DNA of 5,383 bases from Pseudomonadota bacterium (GTDB lineage Bacteria > Pseudomonadota > Gammaproteobacteria > Burkholderiales > Burkholderiaceae_F), in assembly GCA_021823635.1 (NCBI GenBank), contig JAKANT010000161.1:1-5383 (forward strand), given 5' to 3'. Below are positions 1 to 5,383 of this stretch, piece after piece. Under the pieces are notes generated by a model. That model made no database searches and had not been told where the DNA came from. It worked only from the letters and a program-made list of their open reading frames with translations. The position numbers and the translations under genes were made by a program. Positions within the stretch are counted from its first letter, which is position 1. Each line of letters starts with the position of its first letter.

Positions 1-538
1 TGCGGCGCAGTCCGCCGCTGGCCGGGTAATAGCTGCGGTACGACGGCGGATCCGAGTCCATGTAGTCGGTCGCCACGCCCGGCCGTACGAAGATGAAGCG
101 GTTGCGAAAGTAGTCGCGATGCAGCAGCTTCGTGCACACCGAATTGAAGAACGTCTCCGCGCACTCGGGCTGCCGGTGCTCGGCGAGCAATGCGACGTAG
201 CACTGTTTGACCGCCTGCCACAGCGCGTCGCGTTCATCGTCGGTCAGCGACGCCAGATCGAAGTCGCGTTCGATTCGCTCCGCCGCTTCCAGCACGCGCT
301 GGTCGTAGAAGGCGATGCGTTCGCGCGCCGAGGCGCGCATGCCGTGCCAGTCGCCGTTCTCGAAGCGGCTCTTGGCCTGCTGCGCGACGTAGCGGAACAG
401 CCGGTAGTGACGGTTGAAACCGTCCAGGATCGCGCGCGCGATCTTGGCCGGCTGCGGCATCGAGCGGTCGAAGCGCTCGATGCCGAGCGTGGGCAGCTCC
501 TCGGCGGCAAGGGGGGCGAACTGCCCGGCGTCGTTCAT
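1..538 (-). CDS. aceK: Isocitrate dehydrogenase kinase/phosphatase AceK, N-terminal part (3' end outside window)
   Basis: AceK is the cytoplasmic bifunctional enzyme that phosphorylates isocitrate dehydrogenase to inactivate it and removes the phosphate again, so steering isocitrate between the TCA cycle and the glyoxylate bypass. Only the first 179 codons are present. I recognise the family from the block IARAILDGFNRHYRLF (about residues 33-48), the FENGDWHGMR stretch (59-68), ETFFNSVCTKLLHR (128-141) and FIFVRPG...SYRSYYP (148-172). These belong to the N-terminal regulatory half; the kinase ATP site and catalytic residues lie beyond base 1 and cannot be checked. The ATG at 538-536 overlaps the stop of the exporter gene (ATGA) and has no Shine-Dalgarno, which suggests translational coupling. 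An internal ATG at codon 27 (base 460) lines up with the remembered E. coli start, so a shorter protein is possible; I keep the upstream start because the frame is open and coupled. The identification is secure although partial. Confidence 0.93.
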   Translation of the reverse strand, partial: MNDAGQFAPLAAEELPTLGIERFDRSMPQPAKIARAILDGFNRHYRLFRYVAQQAKSRFENGDWHGMRASARERIAFYDQRVLEAAERIERDFDLASLTDDERDALWQAVKQCYVALLAEHRQPECAETFFNSVCTKLLHRDYFRNRFIFVRPGVATDYMDSDPPSYRSYYPASGGLRR

Positions 539-1179
539 TGCGAGGAGCGGGCCGGTGTCGCCGCCAGCCACACCGCCAGCGCGCCGAATGCCCCGCCCAG
601 GAACAGCCGCTGCACGCGCAGCCACAGCGGCCGGCGCGCAAACCACAGCGCGAGCAGGCCGGCCACCGTCACCAGCGACATGTCGACGGCGGCGGCGATC
701 GCGATCTGCAGCGCACCCAGCACGAGGCTTTGCGCCAACACCGGACCGGCGGCGGGATCGACGAACTGCGGAAACAGCGACAGGTAGAACACCGCGACCT
801 TCGGGTTGACCAGCGCGGCGACGAACGCCTGCCGCAACAGCACCCGGTCGGCCACCGGCGGCAGCGGCTGAGGCGAGAAGGACAACCCGCCGCCGCGCAG
901 CGTGGCGATGGCCAGCCATAGCAGGTAGGCGGCGCCGGCCAGTTTGATGGCATCGAAGGCGAATGGAATCGCCAGCAGCACCACCGACAGCCCGAACGCC
1001 GCCAGCGCCATGTGCACCGCGAGCCCCGCGGCCACGCCCAGCATCGAGAAATAGCCGGCGCGCCGCCCCTGCGCCAGCGTGCGCGAGATCAGATACAGCC
1101 ACACCGGCCCGGGGGTGGCCGCCAGCAGCAGGGCCGCGAGCGAAAAAAGCGTAAGCCGCTCCACACTCAGTCCGAACAT
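535..1179 (-). CDS. LysE/RhtB-family amino-acid exporter (LysE-type translocator)
   Basis: A 214-residue inner-membrane protein of the LysE/RhtB superfamily, whose members export amino acids and derivatives (lysine, threonine, homoserine lactone and others) by secondary transport. The N-terminal signature is present as ATPGP at 21-25 followed by SRTLAQGRRAG at 32-42 and a Gly-rich second helix; the second conserved block, LVNPKVAVFYLSLFPQFV, sits at 123-140. Hydrophobic segments fall near 8-30, 44-70, 76-92, 119-138, 148-178 and 191-207, and the length is normal for the family. The usual Asn after TPGP is Val26 here, so substrate choice may differ. The ATG at 1179-1177 is chosen because AAGGA stands 7 bases upstream and translation before it lacks family sequence. 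It follows the 82-aa gene after a 49-base gap and overlaps aceK by four bases. The substrate cannot be read from sequence; a branched-chain or related amino acid would fit the neighbours but is only a guess. Confidence 0.93.
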   Translation of the reverse strand: MFGLSVERLTLFSLAALLLAATPGPVWLYLISRTLAQGRRAGYFSMLGVAAGLAVHMALAAFGLSVVLLAIPFAFDAIKLAGAAYLLWLAIATLRGGGLSFSPQPLPPVADRVLLRQAFVAALVNPKVAVFYLSLFPQFVDPAAGPVLAQSLVLGALQIAIAAAVDMSLVTVAGLLALWFARRPLWLRVQRLFLGGAFGALAVWLAATPARSSQ

Positions 1180-1186
1180 CGTCTTT

Positions 1187-1191
1187 TCCTT
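1187..1191 (-). promoter_or_regulatory. Ribosome binding site of the LysE-type exporter
   Basis: Read on the minus strand, AAGGA lies 7 bases before the ATG at 1179, inside an A-rich stretch (AGAAAAGGAAAAGACG) that stands out in this GC-rich region. It is the best Shine-Dalgarno in the window and fixes the exporter start against longer in-frame versions reaching back to base 1308. It also shows that the exporter initiates independently of the upstream cassette. Confidence 0.8.
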
Positions 1192-1228
1192 TTCTGCCGC
1201 CGAGTTCCGGCCGCCGGCCGCGCGGTCG

Positions 1229-1477
1229 CTAATCGGACAGCCAGCGGACCAGATAGTAGAGCCGGAACCCTTCCGACGAACGCGACGGCCCGGCAACCTC
1301 GGCGGCATGCAGGTCGTGGGCGGGGTCCTGGCGCGCCAGCGCTTCCTGCTCCGAAGCGACCACTTCGACCACGCCCTCCGGAAAGCGCTCGCGCTTACCG
1401 CGCCGCACCCGCACCAACGCGAAATGCCGCTGCACCAGATGCGGCGCCTCCGGATCGAAGTACACGCCGCCTTTCAT
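1229..1477 (-). CDS. Small uncharacterised protein (82 aa) at the end of the MoxR/VWA cassette
   Basis: I do not recognise a named family. The product is 82 residues, predicted soluble, without signal peptide or membrane helix. It opens with MKGGVYFDPEAPHLVQ, has a basic central strand-like part (HFALVRVRRGKRERFP, 18-33), an acidic/Ala helix-like stretch (about 37-50), and ends with the distinctive GPSRSSEGFRLYYLVRWL segment (63-80), which looks like a conserved beta-rich core. The case for a real gene is its start: the ATG at 1477 overlaps the stop of the DsrS-like gene in an ATGA junction, and AGGGA stands five bases upstream (1483-1487). Its frame continues upstream without stops but only as a shadow of the neighbouring gene, so the protein begins here. 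The tight coupling suggests that it works with the ATPase/VWA/DsrS-like proteins, perhaps as an adaptor; that role is inference only. Confidence 0.82.
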   Translation of the reverse strand: MKGGVYFDPEAPHLVQRHFALVRVRRGKRERFPEGVVEVVASEQEALARQDPAHDLHAAEVAGPSRSSEGFRLYYLVRWLSD

Positions 1478-2490
1478 GGCAATCCCTGCAAGGCGCGCAG
1501 GTGTTGCATCACCGGTCCCAGCACCGGTTCGAGGTGGCGCCGCATCAGCGGCCCGACCGCCGTCGTGCGCGCCAGGATCGGCACCGCCTGCTGCTGCGAG
1601 ACGCGGGCCAGCGCCTCGAACGCCTGTCGCTCGCGGGCGGTAATCGGCAGCGCGCCCGCGCCGGTGCCGTCTGCGAAATAGCGCCCCAGCAGATCGAGCA
1701 CCAGACAGACGGCTTCGTGCGTGGGCGCCTTGTCGAGCGCGAGTTCCGCCGCGCGCAGATAGCTCTGACCGCTGCCGGAATAGCAGCGCGACAGCAGCCG
1801 CGCGGCGGCGCTGTCCGGCAGCGCGGGCGGCAGCGCGCGCGCCGGCGCCGGCGGCAGATCGTCGGGCAAGTGTTCGAGAAAGCCGATCAGATAATGCGGC
1901 CGCTGCGCGCCGCGGCTCCACAGCCGCTCGCGCTGCGAAGCGTCGAGCAGGCCGCAGCCGAGCACCACGCGCACCGTCTGCATCGCCGCGGTCGGGTCGC
2001 TTTCGAACGGCAGCGATTCGACCAGATGCTCGGCGAGGATCGGTCCCATCGTTCCGGCGCGCACCGCAGGATGCGCGAGCATCGCGCGCGCGATCTCGGT
2101 GGTGGCCGGATGCTGCGCGGCCCACCAGGCGCGCCGCGCCAGCGCGTCGGTCAGCGCCGGTGCGTTGGCCACCGCCAGCACCGCTTCGGCATCCCCAGTT
2201 TTCAGCAACGCCGCCAGCGTCTGTTCGCTCGCCTGCCCGAGCCGCAGCCAGCGACGCAGATGCGCGGGGTAGCCGCCCGGAGCACCGAAGGCGTGGCCGG
2301 CGAGCAGCTCGCGCACGCGCTGAAAGTAACGCTCGGGCGATCCGGTCGGATGCAGTTCGATGCGCGCCTCGCCCTTCGGCGTCAGCGCGTGCAGCACGCG
2401 CGCCCCTTCGTCGATGCGTACCGCGAAGAGCTCGCCCGCCAGCAGCACGTTGAGACGCAGCGCGTCTTCCGGGGCCAGTTCGGCGCGCAT
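1474..2490 (-). CDS. DsrS-like protein (sulfur reduction protein DsrS family), soluble, function unknown
   Basis: A 338-residue protein, rich in Ala and Leu and probably mostly helical, with no signal peptide or membrane segment. From memory it resembles proteins annotated as sulfur reduction protein DsrS, the cytoplasmic product of the last gene of the Allochromatium vinosum dsr cluster: shared-looking features are LRLNVLLAG near 11-19, AVRIDE at 23-28, the GGYPAHLRRWLRLGQ block at 72-86, ALTDALARRAWW at 112-123, and GPILAEHLVESLPFE at 149-163. Homologues with this label also occur outside sulfur oxidisers, so the name should not be read as proof of sulfur metabolism, and no other dsr gene is visible here. 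The ATG at 2490 shares its A with the stop of the VWA gene (TGATG), so translation is likely coupled; a long open frame extends upstream to 3609 but is only the shadow of the VWA gene. A role as partner or substrate adaptor of the ATPase/VWA pair is inferred from synteny. Confidence 0.72.
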   Translation of the reverse strand: MRAELAPEDALRLNVLLAGELFAVRIDEGARVLHALTPKGEARIELHPTGSPERYFQRVRELLAGHAFGAPGGYPAHLRRWLRLGQASEQTLAALLKTGDAEAVLAVANAPALTDALARRAWWAAQHPATTEIARAMLAHPAVRAGTMGPILAEHLVESLPFESDPTAAMQTVRVVLGCGLLDASQRERLWSRGAQRPHYLIGFLEHLPDDLPPAPARALPPALPDSAAARLLSRCYSGSGQSYLRAAELALDKAPTHEAVCLVLDLLGRYFADGTGAGALPITARERQAFEALARVSQQQAVPILARTTAVGPLMRRHLEPVLGPVMQHLRALQGLP

Positions 2491-3713
2491 CAGGTGAGCG
2501 CGATACGGCGGCCGAACGGCACCGCCGCGCCGCCCTTGACCAGCCAGAGCACCGGATACGGCGGCGCCTGGCGCGGAAACTCCCCGCGCGCGTCGGTGAA
2601 GTAGGCCAGCGCATCGGGGCGCAGCCCGCGCCGCTCGATCCATTCGAACACCGGCGTAAACGCCGTGCCGCCTCCGCCCGTGAACGCACGCGGCAGGCGC
2701 AGCGGCTCCCACGCCTCGAACACCCAGGGCGCGCCCGGCGCCAGCGCGCAGTCGCAGGCGTACAGCGTGACGCGCGCCGGCAGCGTGGCCTTCAACGCGT
2801 TCAGTTCGGCGACAAACTCGCCGAGTTCGCGCTCGCCGATCGAGCCCGACACGTCGAGCGCGACGTGGATGTCGCCGCCGCGGCTGCGCAGCGCCGGCAA
2901 CAGCGCGTCGCCTTCGCGCCGCGAGGGCCGCTGCCAGGTGTAGTCGTCGCGCGCCGCCAGCGACAGGTACTGCGCCAGCAGCGCGCGCCATGAGATGCGC
3001 GCCGCCAGCGCCGCTTCCGCCAGCCGCGCCAAAGCGCCGGAGAGCTTGCCGGCCTCGCGCGCGCGCTGCGCCGCCGCGGCCAGGTGCTGCTGCCATTGCT
3101 GGCGCAAGCGTTCGGCCTCCGCTGCCGCGAGCGGCTGCGGCCGTCCGCCCTCCGAAGACGGCGCCTGCGCGTCCGACTGCGGCGGCCCGCCACGCCCGCT
3201 GCCGGTGCCCGCACCACCCCGGCCGCCGCCAGCGCTGGCATCCGCCTGGCCGCCGCCCGCACCGGTGTCGCCGTCCCACAGGTGTTCGTCGAAACTGTCC
3301 TGCTCCTGCTCCTCGCCGCCCTGCAGGCAGGGGTAGATCTCCTCCGCGCTCATGCCGCGGTAGACGTCGAGCACGATCGCCTCCGGCGGCGGCGTCAGCC
3401 CCTCGTCCACCAGCAGCGGGTTGATCGCCAGGTCGCAGGCCAGGTCCCACCGGCGTTTGTTGCGGTGGCCGCGGCGCGCGAAGTGGCCGAGCGCGCAGTG
3501 CAGCGCCTCGTGCGCGAGCGCGAATTGCAGCTCGGGTTGGGTGAGCCGCGCCACCCACTGCGGGTTGTAGTACAGCGCGCGCGCGTCGGTGGCGGTGGTG
3601 CCGCACCACGGCGCGGGCACGAGCGGCAGGCGCAGCACCAGGGTGCCGAGGAAGGGCCGATCCAGCGCCAGACGCGCGCGCGCTGCGGCAAGCCGCGTCT
3701 GCACGTCAGTCAT
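2490..3713 (-). CDS. Putative metallopeptidase / VWA-domain protein (DUF2201 type), partner of the MoxR ATPase
   Basis: A 407-residue cytoplasmic protein of two domains. The N-terminal half carries a zincin-like motif, HEALHCALGH at 68-77 (HExxH with a further His77), followed by WDLACDLAIN at 89-98, whose Asp90/Asp94 could supply another metal ligand; this matches the putative metallopeptidase part of the DUF2201 family. A flexible linker rich in Gly, Ser, Pro and acidic residues spans about 131-195, then helices at about 197-255. The C-terminal half is a VWA domain with a full MIDAS: D287-x-S289-x-S291 in ALDVSGSIG, T350 in TGGGGTAFTP and D374 in YFTDARG. VWA proteins of this kind pair with MoxR ATPases, as CbbO with CbbQ, NorD with NorQ, or ViaA with RavA. 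The ATG at 3713 overlaps the ATPase stop by eight bases (ATGACTGA). Peptidase activity is unproven: the motif may hold metal only for structure. Confidence 0.9.
   Translation of the reverse strand: MTDVQTRLAAARARLALDRPFLGTLVLRLPLVPAPWCGTTATDARALYYNPQWVARLTQPELQFALAHEALHCALGHFARRGHRNKRRWDLACDLAINPLLVDEGLTPPPEAIVLDVYRGMSAEEIYPCLQGGEEQEQDSFDEHLWDGDTGAGGGQADASAGGGRGGAGTGSGRGGPPQSDAQAPSSEGGRPQPLAAAEAERLRQQWQQHLAAAAQRAREAGKLSGALARLAEAALAARISWRALLAQYLSLAARDDYTWQRPSRREGDALLPALRSRGGDIHVALDVSGSIGERELGEFVAELNALKATLPARVTLYACDCALAPGAPWVFEAWEPLRLPRAFTGGGGTAFTPVFEWIERRGLRPDALAYFTDARGEFPRQAPPYPVLWLVKGGAAVPFGRRIALT
3153..3266 (-). other. Low-complexity Gly/Ser-rich linker coding segment inside the VWA gene
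   Basis: Residues about 150-187 of the peptidase-VWA protein are almost entirely Gly, Ala, Ser, Asp and Pro, with repeated GGG/GGxG units, and separate the HExxH half from the helical and VWA half. The DNA is correspondingly GGC/GGT-rich. It is read as a disordered tether between domains; it keeps the frame, so it is not a sign of gene decay. Confidence 0.75.
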
Positions 3714-4758
3714 ACAGCAACAGATCGCCCACGGTCTGCGCCCAGGCCGCGAATTGCGGCACCGAAAAGAGCGCGGCGCCGATGCCGCGCTGCATGTCCG
3801 ACACCAGCATCACGCCCAGCTCGCGCTGCGGAAACGCCTGCGCGTACTCCAGGATGTGGCCCCAGACGCGCGCCGCTTCGGGCGTGCCGCGCGCGCGCAG
3901 CGCTCGGCCGGCGAGCGCCGCGGCCACCGCGTACTGTAGGTCGAGCTCGCCCGGCATCTGCGCCGGCGCACCGGCGCAGATCGCGTCCAGGTCCGGCAGG
4001 CGGGTCAGGCTGTCGAGAAAGGCGGCGCACTCGAGGCCGGCCGCCTGCCCGACGCAGGCCACCAGCGCGCCGCCGAGCAGTTCGGGACGGTCGCCGAATT
4101 TTTGCAAGGCGCGGTGCGCGAATTCCCAGGCGCGCGGGCTCGGAAACGCCATCTCGCCGGCGGCGTTTTTCTCGAGATCGAAATCGAACAGCCGTTCGGG
4201 CTTGAAGCGCAGGAAGGCGATGATCCGTTCATCGATGCCGTTTTCGTACGCCCACGCCGCCCAGTCGTCCAGGTGCACGTCGACCTCGAAGTGGGTAAAG
4301 CGGTTGGCGAGCGGCGCCGGCATCGCGTACGTGACGCCGCGGTCGCCCTGGCGGTTGCCGGCGGCGAAGATCGCCCAGCGCGGCGGCAGCCGGTACTCGC
4401 CCAGTCGGCGGTCGAGGATCAGTTGGTAGGCGGCGGCCGACACCGCCGGCGGCGCGGACGTGATTTCGTCGAGAAAAAGGATGCCGGCCGGCCCGTGGCG
4501 CCCTTCCTCCGGCAGCATCGTCGGCACGGCCCATTCGACGCGGTTTTCGACTCGAAACGGGATGCCGCGCAGATCCGAAGGCTCCATTTGCGACAGGCGC
4601 AGGTCGATCACCGGCACCCCATGGCGCGCGGCCACCTGTGCCACCAGTTGCGACTTGCCCACACCGGGCGGCCCCCACAGCATGACCGGTGTGTGATGGC
4701 CGTCGGCCGCGCTTTCGAATTCGCGGTCCAGGATGCGGGCGAGCTGGGCAGGGCGCAT
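3706..4758 (-). CDS. MoxR-family AAA+ ATPase
   Basis: A 350-residue AAA+ ATPase of the MoxR group; such proteins form rings that use ATP to remodel or activate partner proteins together with a VWA protein. Visible motifs (numbered from the ATG at 4758): Walker A GPPGVGKS at 29-36, the MEPSDLRGIPF segment at 58-68 typical of the group, Walker B ILFLDE at 93-98 with D97/E98, sensor-1 Asn135 in AAGNRQGDRG, and the PLANRF arginine-finger region at 149-154. The remainder is the helical lid and C-terminal part. All catalytic residues are intact. The ATG at 4758 is preferred because MRPAQLARIL matches how I remember relatives starting; a GTG three codons upstream (4767) is possible, and neither has a good Shine-Dalgarno. 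The gene starts about 100 bases after the dehydrogenase stop and overlaps the VWA gene by eight bases, so the two are almost certainly co-expressed and work as a pair. The target is unknown. Confidence 0.94.
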   Translation of the reverse strand: MRPAQLARILDREFESAADGHHTPVMLWGPPGVGKSQLVAQVAARHGVPVIDLRLSQMEPSDLRGIPFRVENRVEWAVPTMLPEEGRHGPAGILFLDEITSAPPAVSAAAYQLILDRRLGEYRLPPRWAIFAAGNRQGDRGVTYAMPAPLANRFTHFEVDVHLDDWAAWAYENGIDERIIAFLRFKPERLFDFDLEKNAAGEMAFPSPRAWEFAHRALQKFGDRPELLGGALVACVGQAAGLECAAFLDSLTRLPDLDAICAGAPAQMPGELDLQYAVAAALAGRALRARGTPEAARVWGHILEYAQAFPQRELGVMLVSDMQRGIGAALFSVPQFAAWAQTVGDLLLYD

Positions 4759-4816
4759 GCGCGCCACATCTACACGAGCGGCCGGCCCGCGGCCAACTGC
4801 TCCGATGGGGCATGGC

Positions 4817-4839
4817 CGCGGGCGCCGGCGCTGCCCGCG
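4817..4839 (-). repeat. Inverted repeat / hairpin in the liuA-moxR gap
   Basis: Seven bases (4817-4823, cgcgggc) are exactly complementary to 4833-4839 (gcccgcg), leaving a nine-base loop. On the minus strand the hairpin lies about 20 bases after the dehydrogenase stop codon. No T-run follows it (the next bases are GCCATGCCCC), so it is not a standard intrinsic terminator; it could mark processing or attenuation between the metabolic gene and the cassette, or be chance in GC-rich DNA. The rest of the gap (4759-4857) shows no convincing promoter. Confidence 0.4.
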
Positions 4840-4857
4840 CCCGCCGCGTCGCGCCCG

Positions 4858-5383
4858 CTACATCGTTTCGGCGAAGTACTCGCGCCCGATCAGCATGCGG
4901 CGGATCTCGCTCGTGCCGGCGCCGATTTCGTACAGCTTGGCGTCGCGCCACAGGCGGCCGGTCGGGTAGTCGTTGATGTAGCCGTTGCCGCCGAGGATCT
5001 GGATCGCCTCGCCCGCCATCCAAGTGGCGCGCTCGGCGGTGTACAGGATCACGCCGGCGCAATCCTTGCGCACGCGGCGCACGTGCTCGCGGCCGAGCGC
5101 ATCGAGGTTCTTGCCGACCGTGTACAGGTACGCGCGGCAGGCGGCGAGCGTCGTGTACATGTCGGCGATCTTGCCCTGGATCAGTTGGAACTCGCCGATC
5201 GGCGTGCCGAACTGGCGGCGCTCGTGGATGTAGGGCGTCCACCACGTCCATGCACGCCTGCATGATGCCGACCGGCCCGGCGGCGAGCACCGCGCGCTCG
5301 TAGTCGAGCCCGCTCATCAGCACCTTGACGCCCTCGTTGACGCGGCCGAGCACGTTCTCGGCCGGCACCTCGCAGTCCCGGAA
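4858..5383 (-). CDS. liuA: Isovaleryl-CoA dehydrogenase, C-terminal part, with an apparent +1 frameshift (5' end outside window)
   Basis: This FAD-dependent acyl-CoA dehydrogenase (also called ivd) converts isovaleryl-CoA to 3-methylcrotonyl-CoA in leucine degradation. The visible end begins at FRDCEVPAENVLG and runs through SGLDYERAVLAAGP; the Glu of DYER (codon 5299-5297) aligns with the catalytic Glu254 of human IVD, whose position in this helix separates IVD from most other acyl-CoA dehydrogenases. After the frameshift the family sequence resumes as YIHERRQFGTPIGEFQLIQGK and continues through MAGEAIQILGGNGYINDYP to YEIGAGTSEIRR and the stop TAG at 4860-4858. The break is at 5233-5239, where seven bases stand between a GTG GTG pair and the TAC of YIHE although six would keep frame. 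With one base removed the segment codes for 174 residues. In such a conserved gene a sequencing or assembly error is the likeliest cause; a true pseudogene cannot be excluded. Without correction the C-terminal 100-residue frame beginning MYTTLAACRAYL is all that reads cleanly. Confidence 0.9.

Noticed and set aside
1208..1220. A 5-bp inverted repeat after the 82-aa gene as a terminator
   Set aside because: The stem is short with a 3-base loop and no T-run follows on the minus strand. Such repeats are expected by chance at this GC content.
1012..2604. A 530-codon open frame on the plus strand
   Set aside because: Its translation is Arg/Gln/His/Ala-rich low-complexity sequence without any family motif, and it lies antisense to the DsrS-like and neighbouring genes. 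Strong GC3 bias on the coding strand commonly opens such frames.
1229..2689. A 486-codon minus-strand frame that ends as the 82-aa protein
   Set aside because: Upstream of the ATG at 1477 it is an Arg/Ala-rich shadow of the DsrS-like gene in another frame. Only the last 82 codons have a ribosome site and non-shadow composition.
3084..4205. A 373-codon open frame on the plus strand
   Set aside because: It is antisense to the VWA and ATPase genes, and its product is mostly Arg/Pro/Ala runs.
1229..4758. A MoxR-VWA ternary conflict (defence) system
   Set aside because: Such systems are described with effector or effector-associated domains and strain-to-strain variability. None of the four products shows a recognisable nuclease, protease-effector or adaptor domain of that kind, and the setting is core metabolism.
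4768..4800. TTGGCC and TGTAGA as a sigma70-type promoter before the ATPase gene
   Set aside because: The -10 match is only about three of six and spacing is arguable, which is too weak to report as a promoter.
4102..5265. A 387-codon open frame on the plus strand
   Set aside because: It is antisense to the MoxR ATPase and the dehydrogenase, both firmly identified on the other strand, and shows no recognisable domain.
4229..5368. A 379-codon minus-strand frame starting MPAENVLG
   Set aside because: The first roughly 40 codons are genuine dehydrogenase; after the frameshift at 5233-5239 the frame is a shadow of the dehydrogenase and then of the ATPase. It is not a fusion protein.

Overview
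The window reads as one densely packed operon-like block on the minus strand of a very GC-rich bacterium. Reading in transcription order (from base 5383 down to base 1) it holds: the 3' part of an isovaleryl-CoA dehydrogenase gene (liuA/ivd, entering from outside the window, with an apparent 1-base frameshift); a MoxR-family AAA+ ATPase; a protein that joins a putative HExxH metallopeptidase domain to a VWA/MIDAS domain (DUF2201 type); a DsrS-like soluble protein; an 82-residue uncharacterised protein; a LysE/RhtB-family exporter; and the 5' part of aceK, isocitrate dehydrogenase kinase/phosphatase, which runs off the left edge.

The organism is most likely a betaproteobacterium. This is inferred from the AceK N-terminus, whose ETFFNSVCTKLLHR and FIFVRPG...YRSYYP blocks resemble remembered betaproteobacterial AceK more than the E. 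coli protein, from the high GC with strong GC3 bias, and from the pairing of AceK with a leucine-catabolism dehydrogenase. Genus cannot be fixed from the sequence alone.

Layout: 5383-4858 liuA 3' part; 4857-4759 a GC-rich gap of about 100 bases with a small inverted repeat; 4758-3706 moxR-like; 3713-2490 metallopeptidase/VWA (8-base overlap with moxR); 2490-1474 DsrS-like (TGATG junction); 1477-1229 82-aa protein (ATGA junction); 1228-1180 a 49-base gap with a clear Shine-Dalgarno; 1179-535 LysE-type exporter; 538-1 aceK (ATGA junction). No stretch over 300 bases lacks a gene. I saw no tRNA, rRNA, CRISPR, insertion sequence or convincing terminator.

Two functional themes are visible. The outer genes are metabolic: leucine breakdown delivers acetyl-CoA, and AceK controls whether isocitrate goes round the TCA cycle or through the glyoxylate bypass; a LysE-type exporter could relieve amino-acid excess. 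Nested between them is a four-gene cassette with overlapping reading frames (MoxR ATPase, peptidase-VWA protein, DsrS-like protein, small protein). By analogy with other MoxR/VWA pairs it is probably an ATP-driven chaperone or remodelling machine, but its target is unknown. This cassette is the part of the window most worth following up.
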